In this document: piece after piece, positions 34,534 through 43,307 of the stretch
Position numbering within the stretch: position 1 is the first letter of the stretch
Layout: each line of letters begins with the position of its first letter
NCBI GenBank assembly: GCA_902826815.1
Contig: CADEGF010000002.1
Coordinates: 1 to 64,000, forward strand
Source of the DNA: an uncultured Mycobacteriaceae bacterium
Lineage (GTDB): Bacteria > Actinomycetota > Actinomycetes > Mycobacteriales > Mycobacteriaceae
DNA: 64,000 bases
Reading direction: 5' to 3'
Position numbers and translations under genes: made by a program
The notes under the pieces: generated by a model
What the model was told of the DNA's origin: nothing
What the model saw: the letters and a program-made list of their open reading frames with translations, nothing else
The model's database searches: none

Positions 34534-35526
34534 ATGCCGTTGATCGCGCTCGAGGAACATTACGCATGGGATCCGGCGAGTGCTGACAACGTCGTGGCCA
34601 CCTGGCTGCGATCGAACAACCGGGTCGGCTACGAGCGCTTGTACGATCGCGGTCCTCTGCGGCTCGAGCAGATGGACGCTGCAGGAATCGATTACCAGAT
34701 TCTGTCCCTGTTCGATCCGGGCGTCCAGGACGACACCGACGTCGCACGTGCTGTCGATCTCGCGCGTCGCGCCAACGACGATCTGGCCGAAACAGTGCGC
34801 TGCACGCCGAACAGGTTCGGCGGCTTCGCCACCCTGGCAACGCAGGATCCCGACGCGGCGGCGGCCGAATTGGAGCGCGCAGTAACAGAACTCGGGCTCG
34901 TCGGCAGCCTGATCAACGGGCATTGCCAAGGTCGCTACCTCGACGATCCGGCCTACGAACCGCTGTTCGCGTGCGCCGAGTCGTTACGTGCGCCCGTATA
35001 TCTGCACCCCACCACGCCCCATCCGGCTGTCATGGAGGCGTGGTTCGCGCCGTACGTCGAGGACGGAATGCACCTGGCGTCATGGGGATTCGCCGCCGAA
35101 GCGGGTACGCATGTGCTGCGGCTCATCTACTGCGGGCTGTTCGACAAGTTTCCAGGCCTTCAGATGATCATCGGTCACCTCGGCGAGATGTTGCCGTTCG
35201 CCGCTTATCGGATCGACCGCTACTACGGCCTGGGCGGCAGCGGCGGTTCGAGCAGAAGCCTGCAGCACCTGCCATCGGAGTACCTGCGCAACAACTTCCA
35301 TGTCACGACGAGCGGTAACTTCTGCCCGCCGGCGTTCGCGTGCACACTCGAGGTGATGGGTGCCGATCGCGTGATGTTCTCGGTCGACTACCCGATGGAT
35401 GACAACCAAACAGGTGCGGAGTTCATCGAGTCCTACCCGATGGACGACACCACCCGCCGGAAGGTCAGCTCCGAGAACGCGATACGGCTCTTCGGCGATC
35501 GGATCCCGGCCGCCGTCGGACCGTGA
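34534..35526 (+). CDS. Amidohydrolase family protein (ACMSD/gamma-resorcylate decarboxylase-like)
   Basis: A 330-residue amidohydrolase-2 TIM barrel, a class that includes metal-dependent decarboxylases of aromatic acids. Metal-site signs: EEHYAWDP at the N-terminus, LHPTTPHP near 156, IGHLGEMLPF near 213 and FSVDYPMDDN near 280. The arrangement is that of gamma-resorcylate decarboxylase/ACMSD relatives rather than classic amidases. ATG 34534; 78 bp downstream of the dehydratase gene, so possibly co-transcribed. Substrate unknown. Confidence 0.87.
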   Translation: MPLIALEEHYAWDPASADNVVATWLRSNNRVGYERLYDRGPLRLEQMDAAGIDYQILSLFDPGVQDDTDVARAVDLARRANDDLAETVRCTPNRFGGFATLATQDPDAAAAELERAVTELGLVGSLINGHCQGRYLDDPAYEPLFACAESLRAPVYLHPTTPHPAVMEAWFAPYVEDGMHLASWGFAAEAGTHVLRLIYCGLFDKFPGLQMIIGHLGEMLPFAAYRIDRYYGLGGSGGSSRSLQHLPSEYLRNNFHVTTSGNFCPPAFACTLEVMGADRVMFSVDYPMDDNQTGAEFIESYPMDDTTRRKVSSENAIRLFGDRIPAAVGP

Positions 35527-35532
35527 CCCGGG

Positions 35533-36651
35533 TCAGAGCGCGAAGACCTGGCCGTCGCGGGCCACCGTCACCTTGCCCGAGTAATGCTTGCCGACGGCGT
35601 TCTGCCATTCGGAGTCGGGCAGGTCGGTCGGCTCGTAGTGACTGAGGACCACGTGTTCGGCGCGCGCCGCCGACGCGACCTCGCCGACCTGCTCGGCCGA
35701 GGTGTGTGACTTCACCAGATAGCCGGGTGGAAACCTGTTGCCGTAGTACGCGTCATCGAGGCTGAACTGCGCCTCGTGCACCAGGATGTCGGTACCCTTC
35801 GCGAGAGCGATGAGATTGTCGGACTTCGTCGTATCGCCCGAGAAGGTCACGGAGACACCGGACTTCTTCAAATCGAAGCGGAAGGCGAACGCCGGGTACA
35901 CATCGTAATGCGAGACCAGCGTGGCCGTGACGGTGACGTTGTCGTCAGACATCACATTAAACGGTGCGGTCTTGGGTGCCCTGTCGCGGTAGTTCGACCC
36001 CGGCGGCACCGTGATCTCGACGACGTCGATCAAGCTCTCGATGTCGTCGGTGCCCATATCGCGAATGAAGATGTTGTTGGTGTAGGCGAACGCCTGCTGC
36101 AGCGCGTTGGTGGTGGCGGCCAATCCCGGTGTCGGGGCCGCTGCGTCGATCGTGGCGGGGTCCGCACTCCCGACTCGGCTCGGGGGTAGCCCGCCTGCCG
36201 AACCCGGGCCGTATACGGTCACTGGCGCTTTGCCCTTCGACGCGGTGTATCCCCCCGACAGGAAGAAGCTCCAGTAGTCGACCATGTGGTCGGTGTGCAG
36301 GTGCGTGATGAACATGGCATTGAGACCGTCGAACGTGAACCCCGCGTTGGTGAACGCGTTCAACGAGCCAAGCCCGCAGTCGATTTGGTAGAGGTCGTCG
36401 CCGATCTTGAGTGTCGACGAGATTCCAGTCCGGTTCGGCACGGGTGGTGGACCGGCTTGGACGCCGAGCGTGACCAGCGCGTTGTCAGGCAGAGCTGCAG
36501 GGCTGCTCGGCGGCGTCGGTTCGGCCGAACTACGCGCGGATGTACTGAGGACAGTCCCGCCGACTGCCGCTGCCATCGACGCCGTCAATATGGCCCGCCG
36601 CGACAACGCGACCTGCCCAGGCGCGTCCTCGCTACCGCAGTCGCAGCCCAC
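35533..36651 (-). CDS. Tat-exported metallo-beta-lactamase-fold hydrolase
   Basis: A 372-residue MBL-fold enzyme. The N-terminus carries a Tat signal (LSRRAILTASMAAAVGGTVL). The metal motif HLHTDHMVD near 115, VTFSGDTTKSD near 268 and the C-terminal VVLSHYEPTD complete the di-zinc site; the domain is of the arylsulfatase/phosphonate-type or RNase Z-like MBL branch. It probably folds in the cytoplasm with metal and acts outside the membrane. Substrate unknown. It converges with the amidohydrolase gene (6-bp gap). Confidence 0.88.
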   Translation of the reverse strand: MGCDCGSEDAPGQVALSRRAILTASMAAAVGGTVLSTSARSSAEPTPPSSPAALPDNALVTLGVQAGPPPVPNRTGISSTLKIGDDLYQIDCGLGSLNAFTNAGFTFDGLNAMFITHLHTDHMVDYWSFFLSGGYTASKGKAPVTVYGPGSAGGLPPSRVGSADPATIDAAAPTPGLAATTNALQQAFAYTNNIFIRDMGTDDIESLIDVVEITVPPGSNYRDRAPKTAPFNVMSDDNVTVTATLVSHYDVYPAFAFRFDLKKSGVSVTFSGDTTKSDNLIALAKGTDILVHEAQFSLDDAYYGNRFPPGYLVKSHTSAEQVGEVASAARAEHVVLSHYEPTDLPDSEWQNAVGKHYSGKVTVARDGQVFAL

Positions 36652-36727
36652 GCCCGTCAGGCTAATGGATGTGATTCAGTAGGGTCAGCAAACAGATCCG
36701 CATCGGGCACAACCTGGCGGGACCAAC

Positions 36728-38809
36728 GTGGCACATGACGTGATCGCCTTCGACACGATGCTGGATCAGTCATGTCCGGATGTCTGGCGCATCCTGCAGG
36801 CACCCCGCTGGTATCCGCGATTCTTTGGTGGTCTCGGGTCGTGCGAGCAGGTTTCCGGCAAGGCGCGACGGTTCGAGGTCCGTCTGTGCACTCCCGACGG
36901 CGCCGTCGCGATTCACGAGATGCAGCAGACCATCCGTCAGTCGGATATGGAGATGCGACTCGACGCAACGCACCTCAGCCGTTGTCTCGTGTCGGTTCGG
37001 CTGACCCCCGAAACCGGGGGCACGCGAATCGCGTTGAGGATTTTCGGGGTCGGCCTCCTGCACCGCGACCTCGTGAAAGCCGGCGACAACGCCGTTCAGA
37101 ATTGGGTCAGGGAGGGCCTGCGGCGAATATCGGACTATCTCGACGGCAAGCAGTCGTCCCTGCTGGTCAACATGGGTGATGCACATTCTCTGCATCTCAG
37201 CGTCCTCAAGACCATGATCGTCAGCGGTGTGGTTCGCGCGTCCCGGCCGGATCGTGGTCTTCGACAACTCAATTCCCTTGCCAAGTGGGGATTCACGCTC
37301 GCGGGCGGTCTCGGTGCAGCCGCCGCGCGATCACCGCGCACCATAGCGTCGATCGACCGGTACGGGACGTCGACGTACGCGGACATCGCCGAGCGCACCA
37401 CAAACCTGGCGGCGGGCCTTGCCGCAGGTGGCTTCACCAAGGACAGCAAGTTCGCGGTCCTCGCACGCAATCATTCGGCGATGGTCGAGTGCATGGTCGC
37501 GGTGAGCAAGTTGGGCGCAGACCTGGTGTTGCTCAACACCGGCCTTGCGCCCCGCGTGGTCGGCGAGATCATCAGTCACGACGCGGTCGACGCCATCTTC
37601 GTCGACGACGACTTCGAGCCGCATATGCGCTACCTGCCCGCGGAGATTCCGCGGATCTACACGCGCCCCAATTCAGCCGTGCCGCAGCGGCGTTCGATCG
37701 AGGATGTCATTTCCACCGGCGTAGGCGCGAAGTCGGTTGCGCCACCGAAACACCCCGGCAAGCTGATAGTGCTCACCTCGGGCACTACCGGCGCGCCCAA
37801 GGGTGCACGCAGGCCCACACCGCCCGGCTTCGGCGCCATCGCCGCGATGCTGTCTCGGATGCCGCTGCGTCGAGACGAAGTGATGCTTCTGTCCGCGCCG
37901 CTGTTTCACGCCTGGGGTCTCGCCGCGCTGCAAGTGAGCACTCCGCTGCTCGCAACGGTGGTGCTGACGGAACGGTTCGACGCCGAGGAGTGCCTGAAAA
38001 CCGTTGCGCTGCACCGTTGCACTGTCCTGATCCTGGTTCCGGTGATGTTGCAGCGGATTCTCGAGCTGCCTGCCGCCGTGGTCAACCGATACGACACGTC
38101 TTCGCTGAGGGTGGTCGCCAGCAGCGGGTCGCCGCTCACCGGCGCATCCGTCGTCAAATTCATGGACACCTTTGGTGACATTCTGTACAACTTCTACGGC
38201 TCCACCGAGGTGTCGTGGGCAACGATCGCCGATCCCACCGACCTGCGCGTCGCTCCGACGACCGCCGGTCGGCCACCCCTCGGCACTCGCATCGCCATAC
38301 TCAGTCACAGCGGCCATCCCGTGCCGGTCGGATCCGTCGGTCGCATCTTCGTCGGTAACGACATGCTGTTCGACGGCTACACCAATGCGGCGTCACCCGC
38401 CATCGAAGACCAGCTGATGGACACCGGCGATCTGGGGTACCTCGACGCCAGCGGGCGACTCTTCGTCGCCGGACGCGATGACGAGATGATCATCTCCGGC
38501 GGCGAGAACGTGTTTCCGCGGCCTGTCGAGGAAGCCATCGCGCTGCTGCCGCAGGTCGCCGACGTGGCAGTGGTCGGCGTTCCCGATCGGGAGTTCGGTC
38601 AACGCCTCGCCGCATTCGTCGTCCGCGCCCACGGGGCATCGATGGACGAGAACATGGTCAAGGAGTATGTCCGGAATCGCCTGAGTCGCTTCTCGATTCC
38701 GCGCGACGTCACGTTCGTCGATCAGCTGCCGCGCACCGCGACGGGAAAGGTGTTGAAACGCCAGCTGACCGCCGGACAGTTCCCGCTCGGGTCGGGCTGG
38801 CCGGATTAG
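36728..38809 (+). CDS. Fusion of an SRPBCC-type domain with a FadD-like acyl-CoA synthetase
   Basis: A 693-residue protein. Residues 1-145 resemble an SRPBCC/START-like ligand-binding domain (FDTMLDQSCPDVWRILQAP, WYPRFFGGLGSCEQVSG). From about 185 it is an ANL-superfamily AMP-forming synthetase: phosphate loop LTSGTTGAPKGARRP (about 348), NFYGSTEVSWATIAD, DTGDLGYLDASG, GRDDEMIISGGENVFPRPVE and the catalytic Lys in TATGKVLKRQLT. It would activate a carboxylic acid as acyl-AMP/acyl-CoA. FadD12 relatives of about 540 aa lack the front domain. GTG 36728 is used. The front domain may bind the hydrophobic acid or product (inference). Confidence 0.88.
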   Translation: MAHDVIAFDTMLDQSCPDVWRILQAPRWYPRFFGGLGSCEQVSGKARRFEVRLCTPDGAVAIHEMQQTIRQSDMEMRLDATHLSRCLVSVRLTPETGGTRIALRIFGVGLLHRDLVKAGDNAVQNWVREGLRRISDYLDGKQSSLLVNMGDAHSLHLSVLKTMIVSGVVRASRPDRGLRQLNSLAKWGFTLAGGLGAAAARSPRTIASIDRYGTSTYADIAERTTNLAAGLAAGGFTKDSKFAVLARNHSAMVECMVAVSKLGADLVLLNTGLAPRVVGEIISHDAVDAIFVDDDFEPHMRYLPAEIPRIYTRPNSAVPQRRSIEDVISTGVGAKSVAPPKHPGKLIVLTSGTTGAPKGARRPTPPGFGAIAAMLSRMPLRRDEVMLLSAPLFHAWGLAALQVSTPLLATVVLTERFDAEECLKTVALHRCTVLILVPVMLQRILELPAAVVNRYDTSSLRVVASSGSPLTGASVVKFMDTFGDILYNFYGSTEVSWATIADPTDLRVAPTTAGRPPLGTRIAILSHSGHPVPVGSVGRIFVGNDMLFDGYTNAASPAIEDQLMDTGDLGYLDASGRLFVAGRDDEMIISGGENVFPRPVEEAIALLPQVADVAVVGVPDREFGQRLAAFVVRAHGASMDENMVKEYVRNRLSRFSIPRDVTFVDQLPRTATGKVLKRQLTAGQFPLGSGWPD

Positions 38810-38898
38810 AGCCGTAGTCCGGCCGGCACCGGTGCGGAATAGGGCCCGTGCACAAGACGTTGCCGCCCGAGGGTGGGACCACCAGACGGAGGCGATGC

Positions 38899-39567
38899 AT
38901 GAAAATCGGAATCATCGGGGCAGGTCAGATCGGCGGCACGCTGACGCGCCGGTTCCGCGAACTCGGACACGAAGTGAACGTGTCGAACTCGCGTTCGCCT
39001 GAAACACTTGCAGACCTGGCGAAAGAAACCGGTGCGACCGCGGTGTGGGCCAAGGACGCCGCCGCTGACGCCGACCTCGTCGTCGTGAGCATTCCGCAGA
39101 AGAATGTTCCGGACCTCGCCGATGGCATCGTCGATGCGCGCAAGCCGGGTGCGCCGGTGATCGAGACCAACAACTACTACCCGCAGCAGCGCGACGGTGA
39201 GATCTCGGGGATCGAGGACGGTCAGGTCGAGAGCGCATGGGTCGCGGACCAGATCGGGGCACCGGTGTACAAGGTGTTCAACGGGATCTGGTGGAAGCAT
39301 CTCCTCGACAAGGGAACGCCGAGCGGCACACCGAACCGCATCGCACTCCCGATCGCCGGCGAGGATGGACCGGGCAGGGATCTTGTTCATGACATCGTCG
39401 AAAAGCTCGGATTCGAGCCAGTCGATGCTGGCCCGATTTCCGAGTCGTGGCGCCAGCAGCCCGGAACACCGGTGTACGGCAAGGATTTCGACGCGGACGA
39501 CACCGTCAAGGCGCTCGCCGAGGCGACGCCCGAGCGGACATCCGAATGGAGCGCACGCGCGGCCTGA
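38899..39567 (+). CDS. NADP-binding F420 reductase-like oxidoreductase
   Basis: A 222-residue protein of the F420-dependent NADP oxidoreductase family (PF03807): MKIGIIGAGQIGGTLTRRF, GHEVNVSNSRSPETL, ADLVVVSIPQKNVPDLADGI, PGAPVIETNNYYPQQRDGEI and VYKVFNGIWWKHLLD. It binds NAD(P) and probably reduces an unknown carbonyl or F420-like partner. ATG 38899 is set by an ACGGAGG site upstream. A relative survives only as a remnant at 50250-50586. Confidence 0.88.
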   Translation: MKIGIIGAGQIGGTLTRRFRELGHEVNVSNSRSPETLADLAKETGATAVWAKDAAADADLVVVSIPQKNVPDLADGIVDARKPGAPVIETNNYYPQQRDGEISGIEDGQVESAWVADQIGAPVYKVFNGIWWKHLLDKGTPSGTPNRIALPIAGEDGPGRDLVHDIVEKLGFEPVDAGPISESWRQQPGTPVYGKDFDADDTVKALAEATPERTSEWSARAA

Positions 39568-39622
39568 GTCCCTCTGGCGGTCTTCCTAACTGAAGCGTCC
39601 GGCGCTGGCAAGCGCAGCCGCG

Positions 39623-40915
39623 CTAACTCGCGATCGAGTCGCGGACATCGAGCACCGCGGTGTCCGCCGCCGCGTGTCCGGCACTCGTGCCGATGGGGTC
39701 GTAGGCCACAAGCGGGCTGGCGACAGTCGCGGGAAACAGTCGAGTGAACGCCTCGTCGGCCGCACGATTGCGGGCCGCGAGCACGGGCAGCAGCCGCTCG
39801 TCGCGCCCCAGTTCGGCCGTTACCGCCGAACTGGCCCCGCTGAGCCGATCGCCGATGCGGTTGGCGTAGGCGATCAGAAAGGAGAGCCGGAATGACTTGG
39901 TGCGTGTCTGTCCCCGGACATCGTGCCGGCGTCCGGCCAACAGCATCGCCCGGTTGGCCTGCACCAACAGCGACGTTGCAAGCAGTTCGACCAAGTCCAG
40001 GTCAGTCTCCGACCCGACGATGACGACGCAACCCAGATCCTTGATCCATACCGTGCGGCACCGATTGGCTTGGGCGACGGCCTGCACCAGCGCGACCTTG
40101 GCCGCCACGTAGGGGTTGTCGATCCAGACCCTGCGTGCCGCGGCGACGGCCGCCCGTCCACTGTCGTGATCGGCGACCGCCTCCCGCAACGAGTACCGCA
40201 TCATGAGCGCCTGGGCCTTGGCCGAAAGCGCCTCGGCCTCGTCGGGGTACTCGGTGGCCTCGGCCTTGGCCAGTAGCGCGCGCACCCGACCGAGCATCTT
40301 CTCGTCTACCTCGCCGGTCACGGTGGGCTTTTGGCGGTGCGCGCCGGGCAATGGAAGCAACGCTTTGATCTCGGGGATCCTGCCTAGCAGGTTCAGTACT
40401 TGAAGGACGAGCATCACTACACTGCGTTCATCGGTGGAATGCGAAGCGGCCCAACGCCACATCTGCGGCGCGGTGGGCGACGGTCCAGTGGGCGCGCAAA
40501 TGTCGGCGAGCTCAGCGCGCCATCGTGGGTGCAAAGTCGCGGCCGAGTACCGCTGAGACTCAAGCACGATCGCCTCGTCGAGGTATCGCGCGCCCGCCGC
40601 ATCCAACCGGCGGCGAGCGATCTCGTGTAAATCCGTCGGCGACCATCCGTGCTCCCACGCCGCGCGGATGGCCTCTTGCACGGCGAGGTCGGCAGCGATG
40701 TCGAGTTCGCGCTCGAACCCGCGGTACTGCTTCAAGAGTTCAGCCGCGCACCACGGGGCGGGATGGTTCGCGGCGGTGCTCATGTCGATGACAAGGCGTT
40801 CAAGGATTTGTGTCCGGCTCGGCCCCGTGTCTGTGCGACTGTGTTCACGCGCGCCAGCCGACGTGCACCGGCGCTTCTTCTTGGCGGCCCGCCTCTCGCG
40901 GTTGCGTTTCCCCAT
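39623..40915 (-). CDS. DUF2786 domain protein
   Basis: A 430-residue soluble protein. The N-terminus is very basic (GKRNRERRAAKKKRRCTS), suggestive of nucleic-acid binding. A DUF2786 block sits near 190-230 (VRALLAKAEATEYPDEAEAL, SAKAQALMMRYSL), followed by a DUF7168-like region (LVQAVAQANRCRTVWIKD, LVELLATSLLVQANRAM). Function unknown. ATG 40915 starts the basic tract; the upstream ATG 40945 is possible. It stands alone. Confidence 0.85.
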   Translation of the reverse strand: MGKRNRERRAAKKKRRCTSAGAREHSRTDTGPSRTQILERLVIDMSTAANHPAPWCAAELLKQYRGFERELDIAADLAVQEAIRAAWEHGWSPTDLHEIARRRLDAAGARYLDEAIVLESQRYSAATLHPRWRAELADICAPTGPSPTAPQMWRWAASHSTDERSVVMLVLQVLNLLGRIPEIKALLPLPGAHRQKPTVTGEVDEKMLGRVRALLAKAEATEYPDEAEALSAKAQALMMRYSLREAVADHDSGRAAVAAARRVWIDNPYVAAKVALVQAVAQANRCRTVWIKDLGCVVIVGSETDLDLVELLATSLLVQANRAMLLAGRRHDVRGQTRTKSFRLSFLIAYANRIGDRLSGASSAVTAELGRDERLLPVLAARNRAADEAFTRLFPATVASPLVAYDPIGTSAGHAAADTAVLDVRDSIAS

Positions 40916-40986
40916 AGCCCGAAGTCTCACCCAGGGGTCCGACAATCGATGGAAGGCGCGCAGCAGGGCGATTGCTGATTCGTCGG

Positions 40987-42120
40987 TCAGCGGCGGGGCA
41001 GCGTGGTGACGTGCACGTGGTCAAAGTGTCCGTAGCCCGATCCCGAAGGACCGCCCGGCGTGTAGTACGTACCGCGCCAGATCACGTCCTGCATGCCGAA
41101 TCGGCCCGCGTTGCTCATCACGTACGCCTTGATCTCGTCCCCGAGCGCGATGCCCTCGGGGCTGCTGGGATTGGGAATCATGATGTCGATCGCCAGGCCG
41201 TTCGGATGCCATGGCTTCGAGTCCGGTCGTACCCCGTCGATGGTTGCGATCTGGGGAAATCTCGCGCTGATGGCGCGAGCGACGAGGACGGTGTTGGCCT
41301 GCAGCCCCGCCTCGTTGGCGACGCCGACGGGCAACGCCTCCGGGACATCGACTCGCGCAACCGCGAGAGCCGGATCAACAACTTCAGGAGGTTGGTCGGG
41401 CATCGCGACGATCGGGGGCTCCGCCGGGACGGGCGCACTCTCTGGCGGCGGCGGAGGCACGGCCGCTGCTGCGTCGACTGCTGCCTGCTGTTGCGGTGTC
41501 AACGCCGCATACTGCGCCTCCGCGGCAGCGATCTGACGCTGCAGTTCACCGAATTTGGCTTGCAGTTCAGCCCGGACCGCGGCGGACCGCTCGGCCGCAG
41601 CGCGGGCGTCGGCGGCTGATGTCTCCGAGGCCCGCGCTGCGGCGGCGGCGCTTTCCCGTGCCGCGAGATAGGCCTTCATCTGATCTGCCGTCTCAGCGGC
41701 GATCGCCCGTTGGAGGGACAGCTGGTCGATCAGCTGTTGTGGGGAGGCTGCGGTCAGCACCGCCGCCAGCCCACCGGTGCGTCCACTCATGTAGTCCGCG
41801 GCCGCCACCCGGCCGACCGCGACCTGATAGGGCTGAAGTTGCGAGTTCGCGGTCTCGAGAGCCGCCAGGTCGGCACGGTGGCGGTCATCGGCAGCCGTCT
41901 GACCAGCCAGTTTGGCCTCGGCGTCACGCTGGGCCGCGGTGACGGCCTCGCGACTCTGCAACGCCTGACGGGACAATTCGTTGAGCTTGGCCAGCGCGTC
42001 AGCCGCCGGGTCCGCCATCACGTCGCCCGCCACCGACAGCGCCAGCACCAGGGCCGCGACTGCGGAACCGCCCGCCGTTCGCCGGAGTGAACGGCGCACC
42101 CGGGTCATTCGGCTTGTCAC
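40987..42120 (-). CDS. Secreted coiled-coil protein with C-terminal ARB_07466/VanY-like domain
   Basis: A 377-residue exported protein. The signal segment (AVAALVLALSVAGDVMADPAA) is followed by a long Ala/Glu/Gln coiled coil (about 40-200) like that at the front of RipA/NlpC-P60 proteins, a Pro-rich linker (VPPPPPESAPVPAEPP), and a C-terminal domain with WHPNGLAIDIMIPNP and GHFDHVHVT, whose His/Asp pattern recalls peptidoglycan D,D-peptidase-like folds. Likely a cell-wall hydrolase or wall-binding regulator; catalysis is not proven by the visible residues. Confidence 0.85.
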   Translation of the reverse strand: MTSRMTRVRRSLRRTAGGSAVAALVLALSVAGDVMADPAADALAKLNELSRQALQSREAVTAAQRDAEAKLAGQTAADDRHRADLAALETANSQLQPYQVAVGRVAAADYMSGRTGGLAAVLTAASPQQLIDQLSLQRAIAAETADQMKAYLAARESAAAAARASETSAADARAAAERSAAVRAELQAKFGELQRQIAAAEAQYAALTPQQQAAVDAAAAVPPPPPESAPVPAEPPIVAMPDQPPEVVDPALAVARVDVPEALPVGVANEAGLQANTVLVARAISARFPQIATIDGVRPDSKPWHPNGLAIDIMIPNPSSPEGIALGDEIKAYVMSNAGRFGMQDVIWRGTYYTPGGPSGSGYGHFDHVHVTTLPRR

Positions 42121-42250
42121 GATCCTTCGCTGCAGGGACCGATCCAGGTCCGGCTACGTATGTCTCGGAAAGGCTACGAACTCGCGTCGACGATGTCTAC
42201 TCATCCGTCAATGTGATCGCCGCACGATCATGCAGTTTCCGCCGACGCAG

Positions 42251-42498
42251 CTACGCCTTGACGAGCCGCTCGCCCAGTTCCCAGAGTCGCTGCGCCGAGT
42301 TCGGGTCGCGGTTGAGGCGAAGGACGCGAAACGGGAACGATATCGGAGGTGGATCAGAAAATGAGCGGTCGCCCACAACGCATACGATCCTGAACCGCTG
42401 CGGAGAAGGACAGGGCTCGGGGCTGCCGCTGCGGCGGCGAGCGGTACGGCGGCGGCCAGAGTCATGGCGCCGTAGTCGAGGAGAAGGTGAGGGTTCAT
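42251..42498 (-). pseudogene. Remnant of a small membrane protein with an SDR-like tail
   Basis: ATG 42498 opens MNPHLLLDYGAMTLAAAVPL and, further on, YALWATAHFLIHLRYRSRF, a hydrophobic pattern like DUF4345-type membrane proteins. The frame then runs into nonsense, while another frame ends with LNRDPNSAQRLWELGERLVKA and TAG at 42251, which reads like the end of an oxidoreductase. It appears to be a deleted or frameshifted remnant, perhaps of two genes. The rest of the 42121-42541 gap shows no gene. Confidence 0.4.
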
Positions 42499-42541
42499 CT
42501 CGCACCCCCGGGAAAGTTGTGCCATCAGAAGTTCCTCGGCG

Positions 42542-43186
42542 TCAACTTCGGCTGAGCTCGCCGCCGGATCCGGCACGCGGCCCCGTCCCGGTTGTCCCGC
42601 CTGCGCCGGAAGGTAGCGCTGCCGTGGGGATGGCATTGTCGATGAGCACGGCCGCGATGGCGGCGGCGGTGGCGAAGGTGTCGGCGTTGAGGACTCGGTT
42701 GCGGGCAGAGGCGCCATCCAAGAGCAGCGCCAGTTGTTCGCCGAGCTGTTCGGGGTTGGTTGCGCCGGCCTCGCGCGCGGTTTCGGTGAGCCGCGCGGCA
42801 AAAGCCTTCTTGTAGTCGCAGGCGCGCACGCGTGCCGGGTGGCTCGGGTCGTGGATTTCGACGGCCGCCGCGATGAACGGGCACAGAGGCGCGCGGATAT
42901 CGAAGGCGGCGAGGAGGCGTTCGCGGGGTGTGAGGTCGGCGCGGTCGAACACCTCGGGCAGGATGTCGGGATCGAATCGGCGTAGGTGTTCGGCGATCAG
43001 CTCATCCTTGCCGGTGAAGTGCTGGTAAAAGGTGCGCTTGGACACCTGGGCCACCGCGCAGAGCTGGTCCAGGCCAGTGCTGTTGATGCCTTGATCGCGG
43101 AACAGTTGTCGTGAAGCGCCAATGATGCGCTCTCGTGCGCCCCTGCCGCGGCGCAGGCCTCGCGGCCCCTTCTCCAACTCCGTCAT
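42542..43186 (-). CDS. TetR/AcrR family transcriptional regulator
   Basis: A 214-residue regulator with a TetR helix-turn-helix near residues 18-62 (ERIIGASRQLFRDQGINSTG, DQLCAVAQVSKRTFYQHFTG) and a C-terminal domain of the LmrA/YxaF type (LCPFIAAAVEIHDPSHPA). Divergent from the SDR-SnoaL operon with two direct repeats between, so it likely represses that operon and itself. ATG 43186; the longer frame to 43378 would run across the operator and is rejected. Confidence 0.9.
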   Translation of the reverse strand: MTELEKGPRGLRRGRGARERIIGASRQLFRDQGINSTGLDQLCAVAQVSKRTFYQHFTGKDELIAEHLRRFDPDILPEVFDRADLTPRERLLAAFDIRAPLCPFIAAAVEIHDPSHPARVRACDYKKAFAARLTETAREAGATNPEQLGEQLALLLDGASARNRVLNADTFATAAAIAAVLIDNAIPTAALPSGAGGTTGTGPRAGSGGELSRS

Positions 43187-43212
43187 CTGTCCAGCGTAAC
43201 CCAGTTGGGTAC

Positions 43213-43278
43213 CGATCGGTGTACATAGCTTGCGTTCCGCATACCTGCCCGTTACATTAAGCACCCGGATCGGTGTAC
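43213..43278. promoter_or_regulatory. Repeated operator-like sites between TetR and SDR genes
   Basis: The 12-mer CGATCGGTGTAC (43213-43224) recurs as GGATCGGTGTAC (43267-43278), 54 bp apart. The first lies within the palindrome ACCGATCGGT. They flank the divergent promoters and are good candidates for the TetR binding sites. Confidence 0.6.
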
Positions 43279-43307
43279 TTAACATCGGCACTATCAGAGG
43301 AGCGATC

